Source of the DNA: Gemmatimonadales bacterium UBA7889
GTDB lineage: Bacteria; Gemmatimonadota; Gemmatimonadetes; Longimicrobiales; Gaopeijiaceae
Length of the DNA: 50,653 nucleotides
Direction: 5' to 3'
NCBI GenBank assembly: GCA_002501085.1
Contig: DLRL01000098.1
Coordinates: 1 to 50,653 of the forward strand
Position numbers and translations under genes: made by a program
Part shown: piece by piece, positions 33,848 through 42,433 of the stretch
Layout of the letters: each line of letters starts with the position of its first letter
Numbering within the stretch: position 1 is the stretch's first letter
Notes under the pieces: generated by a model
Told to the model about the DNA's origin: nothing
The model's database searches: none
Seen by the model: only the letters and a program-made list of their open reading frames with translations

Positions 33848-34838
33848 CTTGAGTGGCCCCTGGGTTGTTGGTGTAGATATCGGAGGCACCAACCTTGTTG
33901 TTGGTCTAGTACCTGTAGAGGGTGGGGAGCCTTGTGGTTTACGGTCGCAGAGTACTCAGTCAGAGCGAGGACCAGATGCGACTGTTAAGGAGATCGGTCG
34001 CATGGTGGCGGACGCGACAGAAGATGTATTAAGCAAAGAAGGTGGGGCGAGTGACCAAGTTTTAGGTGTAGGTATCGGTTGTCCTGGGTCTATTGACCGA
34101 CCAAGTGGAATAGTTCGCACAACTCCTAATTTGGGTTGGGTTGATTACCCAATCAGCACACAGATTGCCAACCTACTTCAACTTCCTACTGTACTCGATA
34201 ATGATGCCAACTGTGCCACTTACGCCGAGTGGTGGCGAGGCGCCGGACAGGGTATTGAGCATTTGGTCGGCATAACAGTCGGTACAGGAATTGGTGGAGG
34301 TGTAATGCTTGGCGGCAGGATTTTACGAGGGACTTCCGGGAGCGCTGGGGAGGTAGGCCACACAACGATTGACATGAATGGGCGCCGCTGTTCCTGCGGT
34401 AACTATGGTTGCTTAGAAGCTTATGCGTCAGGCTCTAGCATCGCATTGCGCGCAGCAGAGGGCCTAAGAGCAGGTTCGCAATCTGTTCTCACTGAACTGG
34501 TAGATGGCAACATGAACCAGATTTCTGCGTCCCTGATCTATGAAGCGCTACAACTTGGGGATGAATACGCGCGTGAGATCATGCTAGACACCGCCAAATT
34601 TCTTGGGATCGGGATTGCTAACCTCATCAACACTCTGAATCCAGATGTTGTGGTGGTTGTCGGTGGGGTTGTGGGTGCAGGGGACTATCTATTCGGGACC
34701 ATTCGTGAAGAAGCCCAGCAGCGTTCATTCAAGTCTGCGTTTGAGGCATGTAAGATTGTGCCTGGTCAACTTCCTGAGACTGCAGGGGTTATTGGGGCTG
34801 CAGGAATCTTTATATCAGAAATACCCGGGCAATTGTGA
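33840..34838 (+). CDS. ROK-family glucokinase
   Basis: Phosphorylates glucose or a related hexose using ATP. The 332-residue protein has the phosphate loop VVGVDIGGTNLVVG, GCPGSIDR, LDNDANCATYAEWW with the catalytic Asp, the adenosine-binding VGTGIGGGV, and the ROK zinc motif GEVGHTT followed by CSCGNYGCLEAYAS. ROK repressors carry an N-terminal helix-turn-helix, absent here, so this is the kinase type. ATG 33840 was chosen over TTG 33834; TTG 33849, with GGAG nine bases upstream, is an alternative. It overlaps lepA by eight bases and the next kinase gene by four. Confidence 0.93.
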   Translation: MIDLSGPWVVGVDIGGTNLVVGLVPVEGGEPCGLRSQSTQSERGPDATVKEIGRMVADATEDVLSKEGGASDQVLGVGIGCPGSIDRPSGIVRTTPNLGWVDYPISTQIANLLQLPTVLDNDANCATYAEWWRGAGQGIEHLVGITVGTGIGGGVMLGGRILRGTSGSAGEVGHTTIDMNGRRCSCGNYGCLEAYASGSSIALRAAEGLRAGSQSVLTELVDGNMNQISASLIYEALQLGDEYAREIMLDTAKFLGIGIANLINTLNPDVVVVVGGVVGAGDYLFGTIREEAQQRSFKSAFEACKIVPGQLPETAGVIGAAGIFISEIPGQL

Positions 34839-35815
34839 GCGAACAACGAACTCTCGGTGTGATCGGTGCTCTTGTTTGGGATCGGTTCTTAAGAACAAGC
34901 CCCAAGGGTGATCCGGTAGAGGAATGGGGTGGCATTAGTTATGCGATCTCAGCTCTGAGTGCTTCACTTCCCAGCAGCTGGAAGATTCTCCCTATACTGA
35001 AACTCGGCCAGGATCTTTCAGAGGGAGCCGTCACCCTCTTAAATGAGATTCCGCGTGTAGATCAATCCTGTCTGATGACTGTCCCCGAAGACAACAACCG
35101 CGTAGAACTCTCATATAGTCGGGACGGATCCCGTACTGAACGACTCACGGGAGGGGTCCCAGGCTGGAGTTGGGATGAACTGGCTCCGTTAGTCGATATT
35201 TGCGACGCGTTATATATAAATTTTATTTCTGGTTTTGAGATGGAGCTAGAAACTGCAGAAGCCCTTCGCGATGACTTCTCTGGACCAATTTATGCTGACC
35301 TCCACTCGCTCTTTCTGAGCACGGCCAGAGGTGGCGCCCGTGTCCCTACACCTTTGAATGCTTGGAAAGATTGGTTTCAATGTTTTGATGTGGTGCAGAT
35401 GAATGAGGCTGAATCTAAGCTAGTGGGATGTGAAGGTGATTTATCTGACATCACGTTCGCCCCGCTGCATGTTAAGCCAAGATTGATCGCGATCACTTTG
35501 GGAGATCAGGGGGCTCAATTTTTGACTACCGCGGGCTTTGAATGTCGCTGTGACAACCTAGTCGGCCTTCCTATAGGAACTGTCGCTTCTAGTGGTAGAG
35601 TTCCTATTTCATGCCCGCCGCGTAAAGGGGACCCCACGGGCTGTGGTGATGTTTGGGGTGCTACTGCTTTTGCGCGTCTTTTGGCTGGTGATGCTCTTAA
35701 GGATGCGATCTCGAAAGCAAATGAGCTTGCTTCTCAGAATGTTGGTCAGCTTGGGGCGCGGAACCTATTTAATCATCTGGAGGGCAAGCTCTCTCATTTT
35801 GAGGAGATTAGGTGA
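34835..35815 (+). CDS. PfkB-family carbohydrate kinase
   Basis: A 326-residue kinase of the ribokinase fold. The N-terminal region has GVIGALVWDRF and WGGISYAISAL where PfkB proteins bind substrate; the C-terminal anion hole and catalytic base lie in GDPTGCGDVWGAT with Asp272, corresponding to the DTxGAGD motif. The Cys in place of the usual Ala at TGAGD is unusual but not disabling. Substrate could be a sugar or nucleoside; not decidable. The GTG start overlaps the ROK stop in a GTGA, so the two kinases are probably coupled. The next gene again starts with an overlapping GTG. Confidence 0.85.
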   Translation: MSEQRTLGVIGALVWDRFLRTSPKGDPVEEWGGISYAISALSASLPSSWKILPILKLGQDLSEGAVTLLNEIPRVDQSCLMTVPEDNNRVELSYSRDGSRTERLTGGVPGWSWDELAPLVDICDALYINFISGFEMELETAEALRDDFSGPIYADLHSLFLSTARGGARVPTPLNAWKDWFQCFDVVQMNEAESKLVGCEGDLSDITFAPLHVKPRLIAITLGDQGAQFLTTAGFECRCDNLVGLPIGTVASSGRVPISCPPRKGDPTGCGDVWGATAFARLLAGDALKDAISKANELASQNVGQLGARNLFNHLEGKLSHFEEIR

Positions 35816-36690
35816 ACGTTTTCTCAGTTCCGACTGAGCTTGACTACCAGGCCGTTGACCAAGTTCTCGATATGGCAGGCCAGGTGGGGATCGAGCACAT
35901 GCTTTTTGATGCGCGTCATGTTCGTTGGATAGATCCCAATGGCATGGTTGCATTGCTTGCAGCAGGGGCCGTGGTCAAGAAACAAGGTGGAAGTCCAAGA
36001 CTCCAGCTTCCAGATAACTCTGATGTGCTTGGGTACCTCAGCAGGATGGGTTTCTTCCATGAAGCTACTGGAATTTTTGAGCTATTGGGTCGGGTGCCAA
36101 AACGAGCATCTAGATTGTCAGACGTGCTCCTGGAAATCACATCGATAACTGCCAATGCAGACGTGCACACAGTTATTGATGAGGTTCAGAAACGAGCCGG
36201 GAATGTACTAGCTTCGAGACTGGGTTACCCGGCAACCTCAGTTGTTCAATTTTCAGTGATTCTCTCCGAAGTTTGCCAGAATATAGTAGAACATGCTGAA
36301 GGTTCGGGTTGGGTTGCGGTCCAGGCATACAATTGGACCAAGCGTCTAGGCCGTTACGTTGTCGTGATCACTGTGATGGATATAGGCCGAGGGTTCCGTC
36401 ATTCGCTCAGTGCTGAGCACTCAGCTCGTTACGGAGATCGATGGGGGGATTCTACGGCATTGGAGGCCGCATTTCTTCATGGACTTACGCGTTTCCCTGA
36501 TTCGGGAAGAGGGCAGGGCATTCAACAAATTAGGCGTCAAGTCCAGCGGTGGGACGGCTCAATTACAATCCGGAGTGGTACTGCCCGAATTGCCCAAGTT
36601 CCAGAATGGGACATCGCTGACCCAGTCGTTGATGGTCTCAAATCGTTTCCAGGAGCCCAAATCAGCATCATTTTACCAGCAGTTAAATAA
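35812..36690 (+). CDS. STAS-domain and GHKL ATPase fusion protein
   Basis: A 292-residue soluble protein. Residues 1-95 look like a STAS (anti-sigma antagonist) domain, with LFDARHVRWIDPNGMVALLA in the place where SpoIIAA-type proteins carry the phosphorylatable Ser; here the local residues are Asp-Pro-Asn-Gly. Residues 115-290 are a Bergerat-fold ATPase: N-box SEVCQNIVEHAEGSG, G1 box DIGRGF, and GRGQGIQQI as G2. The combination suggests a serine kinase/anti-sigma regulator fused with its antagonist-like domain. It overlaps the kinase gene upstream by four bases and the next gene by one. The target is unknown. Confidence 0.75.
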   Translation: MNVFSVPTELDYQAVDQVLDMAGQVGIEHMLFDARHVRWIDPNGMVALLAAGAVVKKQGGSPRLQLPDNSDVLGYLSRMGFFHEATGIFELLGRVPKRASRLSDVLLEITSITANADVHTVIDEVQKRAGNVLASRLGYPATSVVQFSVILSEVCQNIVEHAEGSGWVAVQAYNWTKRLGRYVVVITVMDIGRGFRHSLSAEHSARYGDRWGDSTALEAAFLHGLTRFPDSGRGQGIQQIRRQVQRWDGSITIRSGTARIAQVPEWDIADPVVDGLKSFPGAQISIILPAVK

Positions 36691-37262
36691 TGGATCTGAC
36701 CCCACTAACGATCGATGTTGGGGTGCTGGTTAGTAAGACGGTAACCTCCCTACACTCTCATCTTGTTACTCGACCAACGGGACGTGCCGTCCGATTGGCG
36801 ATCGAGGCTCAGATGGCTAGTACTGGAGTACAGTCTCTTTCCATTATTGACTTATCTGATGTCACGATCCTGGATTTCTCTTGCGCAGACGAAGTGATAG
36901 CCAAGCTTCTCCAGGGATATCTTGAACCCGAAAGCCCCGAGGCATTTTTTATGTTTCGCGGAGTTCGCGAATCCCACCGTGATCAGATTCAAGTTGTTTT
37001 GGAGCGACAGGCACTGGTAGCTGTTGCTGAAACTGATACTGGTGTTCGCGAACTCCTGGGTGTGATTGAGGCTTATGACACTAGAGTCTGGCAACTTCTA
37101 GAGACGGAAGGACCACTTGTTCGCGAAGATTTTGCGCGAATGTTCCCGGAACCTATTTTGGATGATGTACTGGATCGCCTCCGGAAACGTAGGATCGTAT
37201 TTCAAAACCCAATATCCGGCCGGTACCATGCACTTAGTCAGCTCGTCGATGATCCCCTTTAG
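36690..37262 (+). CDS. STAS-like domain (DUF4325 type) protein with C-terminal winged helix
   Basis: A 190-residue protein starting on the last base of the previous stop codon. The N-terminal half shows LSIIDLSDVTILDFSCADEV, the layout of the DUF4325/STAS-like group often found beside GHKL ATPases. The C-terminal 65 residues (VWQLLETEGPLVREDFARMF... DDVLDRLRKRRIVF) look like a winged helix, with the hydrophobic helix spacing of a DNA- or protein-binding wHTH. The pair with the upstream ATPase resembles partner-switching systems; a direct transcriptional output through the wHTH is inference. Confidence 0.65.
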   Translation: MDLTPLTIDVGVLVSKTVTSLHSHLVTRPTGRAVRLAIEAQMASTGVQSLSIIDLSDVTILDFSCADEVIAKLLQGYLEPESPEAFFMFRGVRESHRDQIQVVLERQALVAVAETDTGVRELLGVIEAYDTRVWQLLETEGPLVREDFARMFPEPILDDVLDRLRKRRIVFQNPISGRYHALSQLVDDPL

Positions 37263-37285
37263 AATCAGGATCCCGGAAACCCAGT

Positions 37286-38467
37286 ATGTCGGATAAAGAG
37301 AATCAAGACAGGCCTAACCGAGCAGCTACCCTAGGTATACACGGTAGATCAACCGGGGACAGAAGCCCAGGTAGTCCAGTGGTGTCACCAATCGTTCAGA
37401 GCGCGACATTTCACTGGGCCAAACCGGAAGATGGAGACCTTCTATATAGCCGTTATGGTAACAACCCAAATCAACTTGAAGTTGGGCAAAAAATTGCCGC
37501 CCTAGAGGGAACAGAATCAGGAATTGTGCTGGGCAGTGGAATGGCTGCTACAGCTATGGTGTTTCTGGCTCTTACGGAGGCAGGTGATCACATCGTAGCA
37601 TCATCCCACCTGTATGGCGCGACTCGGTCTCTACTTCTAGACGAGCTACCCAGGCGGGGAATACAGACGACCTTCGTCGACCCGGACGTAGATCAAGGTT
37701 GGCGAGAAGCTCTCCGTCCTGAGACTCGGATCATCCATATCGAATTACCAACGAACCCGACGTTGCGTTTCTTCGATCCTCGACCCATCGCACAGCTAGC
37801 GAGACAGAAGGGCATCACGCTGACTTGCGATGCTACGTTTGGTAGTCCGGTGAACTTCCGGCCATCCGATTCAGGTATTGATGTTGTGATCCACAGTGCC
37901 ACAAAATATTTGAGTGGCCACTCTGACTTGATAGCTGGTGCAGTTGCTGGTTCAGAGGATGTCATCGATCAGGTTACCCTAATGTCTCGCCTCTATGGAC
38001 CAGTGCTTGATCCGCATGCGGCCTGGCTTCTCGACAGAGGAATCCGGACCTTGGATGCAAGGATGACCCGTCATAATGAAAACGCTCTTTTACTAGCAAC
38101 ATGGCTGAGCGAACAAGCTGGGATTCAGACGGTCATCTATCCTGGGCTTGCTACACACCCTGACCACGTGTTGGCTTCAGAACTAATGGTCGGTTGGGGT
38201 GGGATGGTCAGTATTGTACTTGAGGGAGGTGGAGCTGCGGCGGACCACTTCATGGGTAAGCTAGAGCTAGTGACCGCCGCTCCGAGTCTCGGTGGGGTTG
38301 AAACACTTGTCTCACAGCCTCGCTACACTTCTCACGCAGGGTTGACTGCCGCGGAGCGGGATGCTTGGGGAATACCAGATGGTTTTGTACGGATCAGCGT
38401 TGGAATTGAAGCGATTGATGACTTGATAACTGATTTCGCTCAAGCTCTCGAGGCAATCAGACTATAA
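37286..38467 (+). CDS. PLP-dependent transsulfuration enzyme (cystathionine gamma-lyase/methionine gamma-lyase family)
   Basis: A 393-residue fold-type I PLP enzyme. The Schiff-base Lys lies in VIHSATKYLSGHSDL, and the substrate region SPIVQSATFHWA, YSRYGNNPNQLEVGQKIAAL and GSGMAATAMVF are family signatures. Members split or form cystathionine, methionine or homocysteine; the exact activity (MetB, MetC, Cth or MegL) cannot be decided by eye. It is the last gene of the lepA run, 23 bases after the STAS-like gene. A second member of the same family lies at 47674. Confidence 0.9.
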   Translation: MSDKENQDRPNRAATLGIHGRSTGDRSPGSPVVSPIVQSATFHWAKPEDGDLLYSRYGNNPNQLEVGQKIAALEGTESGIVLGSGMAATAMVFLALTEAGDHIVASSHLYGATRSLLLDELPRRGIQTTFVDPDVDQGWREALRPETRIIHIELPTNPTLRFFDPRPIAQLARQKGITLTCDATFGSPVNFRPSDSGIDVVIHSATKYLSGHSDLIAGAVAGSEDVIDQVTLMSRLYGPVLDPHAAWLLDRGIRTLDARMTRHNENALLLATWLSEQAGIQTVIYPGLATHPDHVLASELMVGWGGMVSIVLEGGGAAADHFMGKLELVTAAPSLGGVETLVSQPRYTSHAGLTAAERDAWGIPDGFVRISVGIEAIDDLITDFAQALEAIRL

Positions 38468-38548
38468 GCCACCATTTCGCTTGAGTGCTCTTCTTGAGCA
38501 AGGGGTGTTCTCAGAAGATGTATTACTGGTCATCCCGTAGAACGCTTC

Positions 38549-40186
38549 CTACTCATCATCCATGAATGGATATCTGTAATCTAATGGCGGAACAAAAGTT
38601 TCCTTTATAGAACGGGCACTCACCCACCTGAGTAGGTTCATTATTGATCCGGCCTTATCGTTCGTTCCAGAGGCTCTGCCACCACCAAATGGCTGCTGGC
38701 CTACCACCGCACCCGTTGGTTTGTCATTGATGTAGAAGTTACCAGCTGAGTTCCTCAGTGTATCACAGGCTTCTCGAATGGCACGGATGTCCTTCGCGAA
38801 CACGGCTCCCGTCAATGCATACGGAGATGTTGCATCCACTAACTGAAGGGTTTTTGCCCAATCCCCATCATCGTATACAAAGATTGAGATCACTGGACCG
38901 AAGATTTCATCACACATCGAAATATAATCCGGCTTCTTGGTCTGGATTATTGTTGGCCGTATGAACCAACCTTCCGAATCATCGTAGGTACCACCGGCAA
39001 TCACTTCAGCTTCATTCGATTTTTTAGCTTCGTCTATGTAGCTAGTAATCTTGTCGTATGCCTTTTGGTCGATCACCGCATTCATGAAATTCGTGAAGTC
39101 TCTAGGGTCACCCATTGTAAGAGATTCGGTCTCCTCTATGAGGGGTCCTTCCAGATCCTTCCATAGACTTGCGGGCACATACGCCCGAGAGGCAGCGCTA
39201 CACTTCTGGCCTTGGTACTCAAAAGCTCCTCTGACGATTGCAGTTTTTACTGCATTGAGCTCTGCGCTTGGGTGTACGACAATGAAGTTTTTTCCTCCTG
39301 TTTCTCCAACTATTCGAGGGTATGACCCATATTCTCCGATATTCCCACCGATCGTTTTCCAGAAGCTGTTGAAGACCGCTGTCGACCCTGTGAAATGGAC
39401 GCCCGCGAGTTCCTTCTGAGTAAGCAATTCAGACGTAATTAATCCTGCATCTCCTGCAACAAAATTGATAACACCGGCTGGTAGACCAGCTTCTTCCAGG
39501 AGTTTCAGCACGTAATAATTGGATAGCATCGAAGTGCGGCCGGGCTTCCAAACTACCGTGTTCCCCATCATGGCCGGGGTGCCACTCAGATTAGCACCGA
39601 TGGCGGTGAAGTTGAACGGGGTAACTGCATATATGAATCCTTCTAGCGCGCGATATTCTGCGCGGTTCCAAACACCAGCTTCAGAAAGCGGTTGCATCCC
39701 GTAGATACGCTCTGCGAAGTGGGCTCCGAACCGAAAAAAGTCGATGATCTCACATGCTGAATCGATCTCCGCTTGAAAGGCGGTTTTACTTTGTCCAAGC
39801 ATGGTCGCAGCGTTCAGTTTCTGGCGCCATGGACCTGCGAGAAGGTCTGCCGCTCGCAGGAAGATCGCTGCCCTATCTTCCCAGTGGGTTGTGGACCATT
39901 CGTGGTGAGCTCCCGCTGCTGCTGAAACTGCTTGGCCAATCTCTTTTGTTCCTGCTTGGTGGACGGTTGCGAGAACGTGACTATGCGCATGGGGCATCAC
40001 GACGTTTCTTGTATTTCCAGTCCTAATCTCCTCACCGCCGATCACCAGAGGGATATCAACTACGGTGGTCGACTGAACCTCTAATTCTGCCTGGAGTTCG
40101 GCGCGCTCAAGTGTTCCCGGAGCATATGTAAGTATCGGGTCGTTTACGGGCGCAGGTATAGTGGGGTTGCCGTTCATTACAGTCAT
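38549..40186 (-). CDS. pruA: L-glutamate gamma-semialdehyde (delta-1-pyrroline-5-carboxylate) dehydrogenase
   Basis: Oxidises glutamate semialdehyde to glutamate with NAD+, the second step of proline degradation. At 545 residues it is the free-standing P5CDH type (like human ALDH4A1), not the bifunctional PutA. It shows FTGSTAVFNSFWKTIGGN, RIVGETGGKNFIVVHPSA (catalytic Glu) and FEYQGQKCSAASR with the catalytic Cys. The C-terminal GGGRASGTNDKAGS is characteristic of the group. The start is one of two nearby Met (40186 or 40177); no Shine-Dalgarno is evident. A proline dehydrogenase gene is not in the window. Confidence 0.94.
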   Translation of the reverse strand: MTVMNGNPTIPAPVNDPILTYAPGTLERAELQAELEVQSTTVVDIPLVIGGEEIRTGNTRNVVMPHAHSHVLATVHQAGTKEIGQAVSAAAGAHHEWSTTHWEDRAAIFLRAADLLAGPWRQKLNAATMLGQSKTAFQAEIDSACEIIDFFRFGAHFAERIYGMQPLSEAGVWNRAEYRALEGFIYAVTPFNFTAIGANLSGTPAMMGNTVVWKPGRTSMLSNYYVLKLLEEAGLPAGVINFVAGDAGLITSELLTQKELAGVHFTGSTAVFNSFWKTIGGNIGEYGSYPRIVGETGGKNFIVVHPSAELNAVKTAIVRGAFEYQGQKCSAASRAYVPASLWKDLEGPLIEETESLTMGDPRDFTNFMNAVIDQKAYDKITSYIDEAKKSNEAEVIAGGTYDDSEGWFIRPTIIQTKKPDYISMCDEIFGPVISIFVYDDGDWAKTLQLVDATSPYALTGAVFAKDIRAIREACDTLRNSAGNFYINDKPTGAVVGQQPFGGGRASGTNDKAGSIMNLLRWVSARSIKETFVPPLDYRYPFMDDE

Positions 40187-40541
40187 TTGGGTTGATGAGT
40201 CGTTTCTCTGGGCCGGTAATCAGTCATACTCATTCATAACGTGCCCAACGAAAAAAAGGTCGGGCAAACAAGACGTTGTCCCACCCGGAAGAGCGACCCA
40301 CCTGAGTCAGGTAGATCAAAACTATCTTAACTTCATCACAGGTGAATGCAACTAAACTCAGCCCTGTAATGACAGAAGCTCCGTGCTATCTTTCATGCCG
40401 ACCTAACTCTTGAGCGGTAAATTCTAGGGGAAAGCAAAAAGGACAGTCCTTAACTAGGCTCTTGAGAGATCTCTCTGGATTCCAGAACAAAACTCACATG
40501 GTGGCAATCTAGAAAGAGCCTTTCGACCTCAATTAAAACCA
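40187..40541. promoter_or_regulatory. 355-base divergent intergenic region with three palindromes
   Basis: No gene is seen between pruA and apbC. Three perfect or odd-centred palindromes are present: ACCTGA-G-TCAGGT at 40300-40312, AAGGAC-A-GTCCTT at 40439-40451, and GAGAGATCTCTC at 40464-40475. They are about 70-240 bases before apbC and 115-290 bases before pruA, so they may be operators for either. Short ORFs crossing the region have no coding character. No small-RNA consensus was recognised. Confidence 0.45.
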
Positions 40542-41648
40542 ATGAATTCTGACGAAGTACGGCGCGCAGTGATGTCTGAACTGTCACGCATCAAGCACCC
40601 AGGAACGAACCGAGATCTTGTGGCTGGAGGTCACGTTCAGGGACTAGAATTTGATCCGGATGGTCTTGTCCGCTTTCAATTTCTTCTTCGTCCGGATGAT
40701 CCCACTGATTTAGTAAAAACTGCACGTTTGGCTTGCGAGGCTGTTGAAGGAGTATCTGAAGTCAAGATTGATGTCCAATTACCACAAATGGCACCTGCCG
40801 GAGAGACTGGACGTCAGGGAGGGCTTCAGCCTGGTTCTGTACCAGCTCCGACACCTAAGCCGGGTATACTCTCATCGGTCAAGCAGGTGATTGCCATTAG
40901 TTCCGGCAAGGGTGGAGTCGGCAAGTCAATGGTGGCAGCTAACTTAGCCTGTTCATTCGCAAGATCTGGACGTTCTGTTGGTCTATTGGATGCTGATATT
41001 TATGGACCCAACATTCCCTTGATGTTCGGTGTGAACCATCGACCTAACGTTACCGGCTCAAAAGGTAACGAACTCATTGAGCCCCTAGAGGCGCACGGTG
41101 TGAGACTGATGAGTTTGGGGTTCCTCCTAGACAAGGAACAGCCGGCTATCATGCGAGGTCCCTTGATTTCAGGAATCCTGAAGCAGTTCCTAGAACAAGT
41201 TGAGTGGGGACCTCTGGATATCATGGTTGTGGATATGCCTCCGGGTACCGGAGACGCCCAACTATCCTTAGTTCAAACAATTGAACTGGATGGTGCTGTT
41301 ATGGTGACGACTCCCCAAGATGTGTCTACCGGTGATGTCCGCCGTGGGGTGAAAATGTTCGAAAGAGTTAACACTCGTGTCTTGGGTATTGTAGAGAACA
41401 TGAGTGGCCTGGCTTGTCCCCATTGTGAAGAGGTTATTGACGTCTTCGGTTCCGGTGGAGGGTCGGTGCTTGCGGAGGAGATGCATGTAGCATTTTTAGG
41501 TAAGATCCCGCTGGATCCACAAGTTCGTGAGGCTGGTGACAAAGGGGTACCCACAGCTGTCTCTTCTCCAGACTCGAGAGCTGGTGAGGCCTTATCATCA
41601 CTAATGCACGCGGTTGACGAGCGACTTGCTGCCCTAGATGGCCAGTAA
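40542..41648 (+). CDS. apbC: Mrp/ApbC-type iron-sulfur carrier ATPase
   Basis: A 368-residue P-loop ATPase that carries and delivers Fe-S clusters. Residues 1-85 form a MIP18/DUF59 domain (VMSELSRIKHPGTNRDLVAGG). The ATPase begins with the deviant Walker A ISSGKGGVGKSMVAANLA, then LLDADIYGPNIPLMFG and VVDMPPGTGDAQLSL. The later CPHCEEV supplies a CxxC that bridges a cluster in Mrp dimers. The ATG at 40542 lacks a good ribosome binding site. menG follows 29 bases downstream, so both may be expressed together. Confidence 0.95.
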   Translation: MNSDEVRRAVMSELSRIKHPGTNRDLVAGGHVQGLEFDPDGLVRFQFLLRPDDPTDLVKTARLACEAVEGVSEVKIDVQLPQMAPAGETGRQGGLQPGSVPAPTPKPGILSSVKQVIAISSGKGGVGKSMVAANLACSFARSGRSVGLLDADIYGPNIPLMFGVNHRPNVTGSKGNELIEPLEAHGVRLMSLGFLLDKEQPAIMRGPLISGILKQFLEQVEWGPLDIMVVDMPPGTGDAQLSLVQTIELDGAVMVTTPQDVSTGDVRRGVKMFERVNTRVLGIVENMSGLACPHCEEVIDVFGSGGGSVLAEEMHVAFLGKIPLDPQVREAGDKGVPTAVSSPDSRAGEALSSLMHAVDERLAALDGQ

Positions 41649-41677
41649 AGACTTAAGTCCTATCGATTTCCCGTTTC

Positions 41678-42406
41678 ATGCAATCTTCTCCGCAATCTGT
41701 GCCTGAGGATAGTCTCGATCGAGACAAGCAGGTCAAGCAAATATTCTCGGAGATTGCCCCGCGGTACGACCTGCTGAACCATCTATTGAGTCTCAATATA
41801 GATCGGGCATGGCGCCGTTTAGCAGTGGATCGATTAGGGTGGAAAGCGGAGCCATCTGGGAGGTTCCTAGACGCCTGCACGGGCACCTTTGATCTTGCCC
41901 TTGAACTCTGTGATCGCACCGACTTTTGTGGGCAAGTAATCGCTACCGACTTCGCTTCTCCCATGATGGTGCAGGGTGCTAGAAAGATAGTTTCCGAGCC
42001 GATAAGGCCGGTGTGTGGGAATTCCCTAGCATTACCGTTCCCGGATGACAGTTTCGATGGTGCTATGGTCGGATTTGGTGTGCGGAATCTCGCTGATTTA
42101 GAGCATGGGCTAAGCGAGCTTCATCGTGTCCTTAAGAAGGACAGAGTCCTAGTGGTACTGGAGTTCACCCTACCCCCCAACTCCCTGGTGCGTGCAGCCT
42201 ACCTCCTGTATTTCCGTCGTGTGCTGCCTTTTATAGGTCGCATTGTCTCAGGACACCCGTGGGCATACCAGTACCTTCCCGAATCTGTGGGGGAATTTCC
42301 GCTGCCAGATGAACTTGGTCTGCTGTTCAAGAAAGTCGGTTTCTCGGATGTGGGTTGGACCTTACTCACCGGCGGAATCGCTGCCATCCATTGGGGCAGG
42401 GCTTAG
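41678..42406 (+). CDS. menG: demethylmenaquinone/ubiquinone C-methyltransferase
   Basis: A 242-residue SAM-dependent methyltransferase of the UbiE/MenG family. Motifs: KQIFSEIAPRYDLLNHLLSL at the N-terminus, SAM-binding GRFLDACTGTFDLALEL, SLALPFPDDSFDGAMVGFG and FGVRNLADLEHGLSELHRVL. C-terminal LPESVGEFPLP followed by GFSDVGWTLLTGGIAAIHWG is typical. It makes the last step of menaquinone (or a methylation in ubiquinone) synthesis; the quinone used cannot be told from this gene alone. Alternative symbol ubiE. Confidence 0.93.
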   Translation: MQSSPQSVPEDSLDRDKQVKQIFSEIAPRYDLLNHLLSLNIDRAWRRLAVDRLGWKAEPSGRFLDACTGTFDLALELCDRTDFCGQVIATDFASPMMVQGARKIVSEPIRPVCGNSLALPFPDDSFDGAMVGFGVRNLADLEHGLSELHRVLKKDRVLVVLEFTLPPNSLVRAAYLLYFRRVLPFIGRIVSGHPWAYQYLPESVGEFPLPDELGLLFKKVGFSDVGWTLLTGGIAAIHWGRA

Positions 42407-42433
42407 AAGAAGAAGTCTGATTTATTTAGTTTC

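Noticed and set aside
40187..40541. SRP or other structural RNA in the pruA/apbC gap (CCGGAAG and nearby repeats)
   Set aside because: No surrounding conserved stem or tetraloop of SRP RNA and no other RNA consensus.
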